Source: Chromatiales bacterium (GTDB lineage: Bacteria > Pseudomonadota > Gammaproteobacteria > JACCYU01). From it: a DNA stretch of 6,453 bases. Below the pieces are notes generated by a model. That model saw only the letters and a list, made by a program, of their open reading frames with translations. It had not been told where the DNA came from and ran no database searches. Both the position numbers and the translations under genes were made by a program. Shown one piece after another: positions 4,597 to 6,453 of this stretch; the first letter of the stretch is position 1; every line of letters starts with the position of its first letter. Location: contig JAPSGG010000091.1 of NCBI GenBank assembly GCA_031177845.1, forward strand, positions 1 to 6,453. The letters run 5' to 3'.

Positions 4597-5763
4597 TTAG
4601 TTACGGCCCATTGCGGCCGCCCGCGCCACGCCGGCTGGAGGCTGGTTGGGGGCCGATGGCGCGGATAGCCTGAGAGCCTGTGCAGCAATCTCGATCATGT
4701 AACGCGCAATCTTTTCCGGTGCCACATATCGATCGAAATAATTAGCTGCCGCCACTCGTATTGCCGCGGCTCGCTCGGGATCGGCTAGCAGCGCCCTGAC
4801 GCCTTCCGCAATGCGCTCGTAGTCGCCTGGCTCCGGCAGCGCTTCGTCCTGGCCGATGCCGCATTCGCAGTCGAACAATTCGCGGCCGGACTGCAGCGGC
4901 ACTGGCCATTGCGCATACGGTGCGCGGTCGCAAACGGTGCAGGCGCCCATCGCCAGATGGTCGATCATGCGCCATGATACGCACAAGTGCTTGCCTGGAC
5001 GCAAGAAGGCCAAGCGCGCTGCCGAGGTGGCGGCCCATAGCTCATTGATGGTCACATTGGTCTTGGTCACGAGGATGCCGCATTTATCCAGACGGTTGAG
5101 ATAGTGCGACGGGAATTCTTTGCCCTTCATATCCGGCACGATCGCCCATAGCAGGGAGCGACATTTAAGCCCGGCCAAAGCCTCGAAGACTCGCACCAGA
5201 TGCTCGACTGGATTCCAGTAGGTCGGTCCAGGCGCACTCGGCCACAGCTTGGCGATGAGCACGAGGTCTAGATGCTTGGGGTGATCGCGCAACGCAATTA
5301 GATGGTTCAAGCGCGCCTGGTTCAGGGCGCCATTGCCTGTCACCAGTGGCCGCGCCTTCGGGCCATAGTCGAGACCTGCCCAATGGTTGACCTTGAAGTA
5401 GACCTCGGCCCAATCATAAGCTTTCGGATCCCGGATCTTGCGTATGTCGTGCACGTCGACCGCGACGCGCAGCGGATCGGCACGAGTTGAAAAATGTAGG
5501 AAATAGCGACCGACGTGGGTCGCCTCTTCATAGCGCCCGTCAGGATTGCGGCGGGCCAGATAATGCCAGGTTCGCGAGGATCCCTGCCAGCCTCGCTCGC
5601 GGGCCCACGCAAAGCCCCGGTCTATTGCGCTGGTATATCCCAGCCGAAGGCCAGGTATCTGGCGCAGGCCCATCAAGTAGTAGCTTTGGCACTTATGCCA
5701 TAAGCCCGGGTGGTGGCAAAAGCCGCCAACCAGCGAGATGCGCGAGGGCTGATCCACGTCCAT
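4597..5763 (-). CDS. Putative glycosyltransferase (GT-B-like), specific function unknown
   Basis: The 388-residue protein has no obvious signal peptide or membrane helix, so is probably cytoplasmic or peripheral. It opens with RISLVGGFCHHPG (residues 8-20), resembling the first strand and loop of a GT-B fold. Residues 119-146 contain AEVYFKVNHW and PLVTGNGALN, seen in acceptor domains of some exopolysaccharide or capsule glycosyltransferases. The C-terminal half has LVLIAKLWPSAPG (167-179), then VTINELWAATSAARLAFLRP (237-256), SWRMIDHLAMGACTVCDRAP (263-282) and GRELFDCECG (293-302). These match the nucleotide-sugar-binding end of GT-B enzymes, where a helix with an acidic residue contacts the sugar. 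The end is an Ala/Pro-rich tail (365-388). ATG at 5763 is preferred because GGGGAG sits five bases upstream; a GTG at 5769 would add two residues. It is divergent from argA. Family-level call only: donor and acceptor cannot be read from the sequence. Confidence 0.65.
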   Translation of the reverse strand: MDVDQPSRISLVGGFCHHPGLWHKCQSYYLMGLRQIPGLRLGYTSAIDRGFAWARERGWQGSSRTWHYLARRNPDGRYEEATHVGRYFLHFSTRADPLRVAVDVHDIRKIRDPKAYDWAEVYFKVNHWAGLDYGPKARPLVTGNGALNQARLNHLIALRDHPKHLDLVLIAKLWPSAPGPTYWNPVEHLVRVFEALAGLKCRSLLWAIVPDMKGKEFPSHYLNRLDKCGILVTKTNVTINELWAATSAARLAFLRPGKHLCVSWRMIDHLAMGACTVCDRAPYAQWPVPLQSGRELFDCECGIGQDEALPEPGDYERIAEGVRALLADPERAAAIRVAAANYFDRYVAPEKIARYMIEIAAQALRLSAPSAPNQPPAGVARAAAMGRN

Positions 5764-6024
5764 GCCCACTCCCCTTTCCTAATTTCTCATCGCTGGCTAT
5801 ACGCTAACGCGTAGCCTTGTATCGTCATTTAATCCCTTATGCGTTCACGCTAACATCTGCATGGCGCGACGGTCAACGTTCCAGGCTTCAAGTTATCGGC
5901 TTTTGTTGCGATCTAGTCATTAGTCGTGACACCGATCACAGAACTGTGACACGCCACAGGTTACCGCGGGATTACCCATAATCCGGTATAGTTGCGGCTC
6001 AAACACCACGCTGAATACTTGGCT
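5764..6024. other. Divergent intergenic region between the glycosyltransferase gene and argA
   Basis: This 261-base spacer must hold both promoters. ACGCTAAC occurs twice (5801-5808 and 5847-5854). GGCTA and CGC (5795-5799 and 5802-5804) pair with GCG TAGCC (5809-5816), with a two-base bulge. GGATTA CCCA TAATCC (5969-5984) is a perfect six-pair palindrome just before a TATAGT box (5987-5992) that could be the argA -10. No good -35 accompanies it. No gene is seen here. Confidence 0.45.
5925..5960. promoter_or_regulatory. Operator-like repeat cluster upstream of argA, with a CRP/FNR-type half-site arrangement
   Basis: CGTGA CACCGA TCACA (5925-5940) fits the CRP-family consensus TGTGA-N6-TCACA at nine of ten fixed positions. 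GTGACAC recurs exactly 20 bases later (5926-5932 and 5946-5952), each copy followed by CACAG. Between them TCACAG AA CTGTGA (5936-5949) is a perfect inverted repeat. If TATAGT at 5987-5992 is the -10, the first site is centred near -66, a usual activator position. Which protein binds is not known. Confidence 0.35.
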
Positions 6025-6453
6025 GTGAACAACAATAACTTCGATGTCAGCAGTTTTCGCAATGCCGCGCCTTACATCAACGCCCATCGCGACCGCATCT
6101 TCGTGATCGCCTTTGGCGGCGAGGCGATCGCAGATAGCACCTTCCCTAGCCTTATTCACGATATCGCCCTGTTGCATAGCCTAGGCGTCAAGCAGGTCAT
6201 CGTCCACGGCGCGCGCCCGCAGATCGAGGCCGAGCTGAAGGCACATGGCGCGGAGATTCACTATCACAATGGCCTGCGGGTTACCGATGCCGCTGCGCTG
6301 GCCGCGGTCAAGGAGGCGGTGGGACGTGTACGGGTGGAGATCGAGGCGCAGCTCTCGACGGGCCTCAAAAATACGCCCATGTCGGGGATACGGTTGCGAG
6401 TGGCGTCTGGCAATTTCGTCATCGCACGCCCCTTGGGCGTGCGTGATGGCATC
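6025..6453 (+). CDS. argA: N-acetylglutamate synthase ArgA (amino-acid N-acetyltransferase), N-terminal part
   Basis: Catalyses the first step of arginine synthesis, glutamate plus acetyl-CoA to N-acetylglutamate, in the cytoplasm. 143 residues are in the window and the frame is open at the right edge; the full enzyme is usually about 440. The part seen is the amino-acid-kinase-like domain, which in this family binds arginine for feedback inhibition. It closely follows the E. coli pattern: SFRNAAPYINAHRDRIFVIA (residues 10-29), the glycine motif FGGEAI, LLHSLGVKQVIVHGARPQI, GLRVTDAAALAAVKEA, and SGNFVIARPLGVRDG near the edge. The GTG at 6025 gives the expected N-terminal length. A TTG two codons earlier is possible. 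No clear Shine-Dalgarno precedes either. The C-terminal acetyltransferase (GNAT) domain lies outside the window. It is oriented like argE, about 4.3 kb downstream of it. Confidence 0.94.
   Translation, partial: MNNNNFDVSSFRNAAPYINAHRDRIFVIAFGGEAIADSTFPSLIHDIALLHSLGVKQVIVHGARPQIEAELKAHGAEIHYHNGLRVTDAAALAAVKEAVGRVRVEIEAQLSTGLKNTPMSGIRLRVASGNFVIARPLGVRDGI

Noticed and set aside
6012..6029. Possible ARG box at TGAATACTTGGCTGTGAA
   Set aside because: Only the left half (TGAAT) fits; the ATTCA partner at the right spacing is absent.
1..6453. CRISPR array, insertion sequence or integrase signature
   Set aside because: No regularly spaced repeats, transposase or integrase motifs, or long terminal inverted repeats were seen on either strand.

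Overview
The window reads as chromosomal DNA of a gammaproteobacterium or close relative, moderately GC-rich. The two best-anchored genes, argE (complete) and argA (5' part), both match the Escherichia coli type. Having both ArgA and ArgE implies the linear, acetyl-discarding route to ornithine, which is typical of that group. The species cannot be told from the sequence.

Layout, left to right. At 1-474 (minus) is the N-terminal part of a phospholipase D-family cardiolipin synthase that runs off the left edge. It is divergent from argE (607-1761, plus), with a 132-base spacer holding a tandem repeat and two perfect hairpins. After a 244-base gap comes a LURP-one-related protein (2006-2590, plus). 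Facing it is a minus-strand block whose transcription order is HAD hydrolase, then a DoxX-like gene, then a cation diffusion facilitator (CDF) gene. Only the HAD gene (3409-4092) is intact. The DoxX-like gene (2953-3342) carries two stop codons and two frame changes. The CDF gene (2603-2901) has lost roughly its middle two thirds. A gene-free stretch (4093-4596) rich in perfect short hairpins follows, then a glycosyltransferase-like gene (4597-5763, minus). It diverges from argA (6025 to the right edge, plus), whose upstream region carries operator-like repeats.

How the genes relate. argE and argA encode the deacetylation and first steps of ornithine/arginine synthesis. They lie about 4.3 kb apart in the same direction, separated by unrelated accessory genes, two of them decayed. 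This suggests an arginine neighbourhood interrupted by acquired or drifting DNA. The other intact genes (cardiolipin synthase, LURP-like protein, HAD hydrolase, glycosyltransferase) have no evident link to arginine or to each other.

No convincing new multi-gene system is visible. The most useful observations are the two broken genes, the hairpin-rich intergenic regions, the repeat cluster before argA, and a type II HAD protein lacking some residues typical of true dehalogenases.
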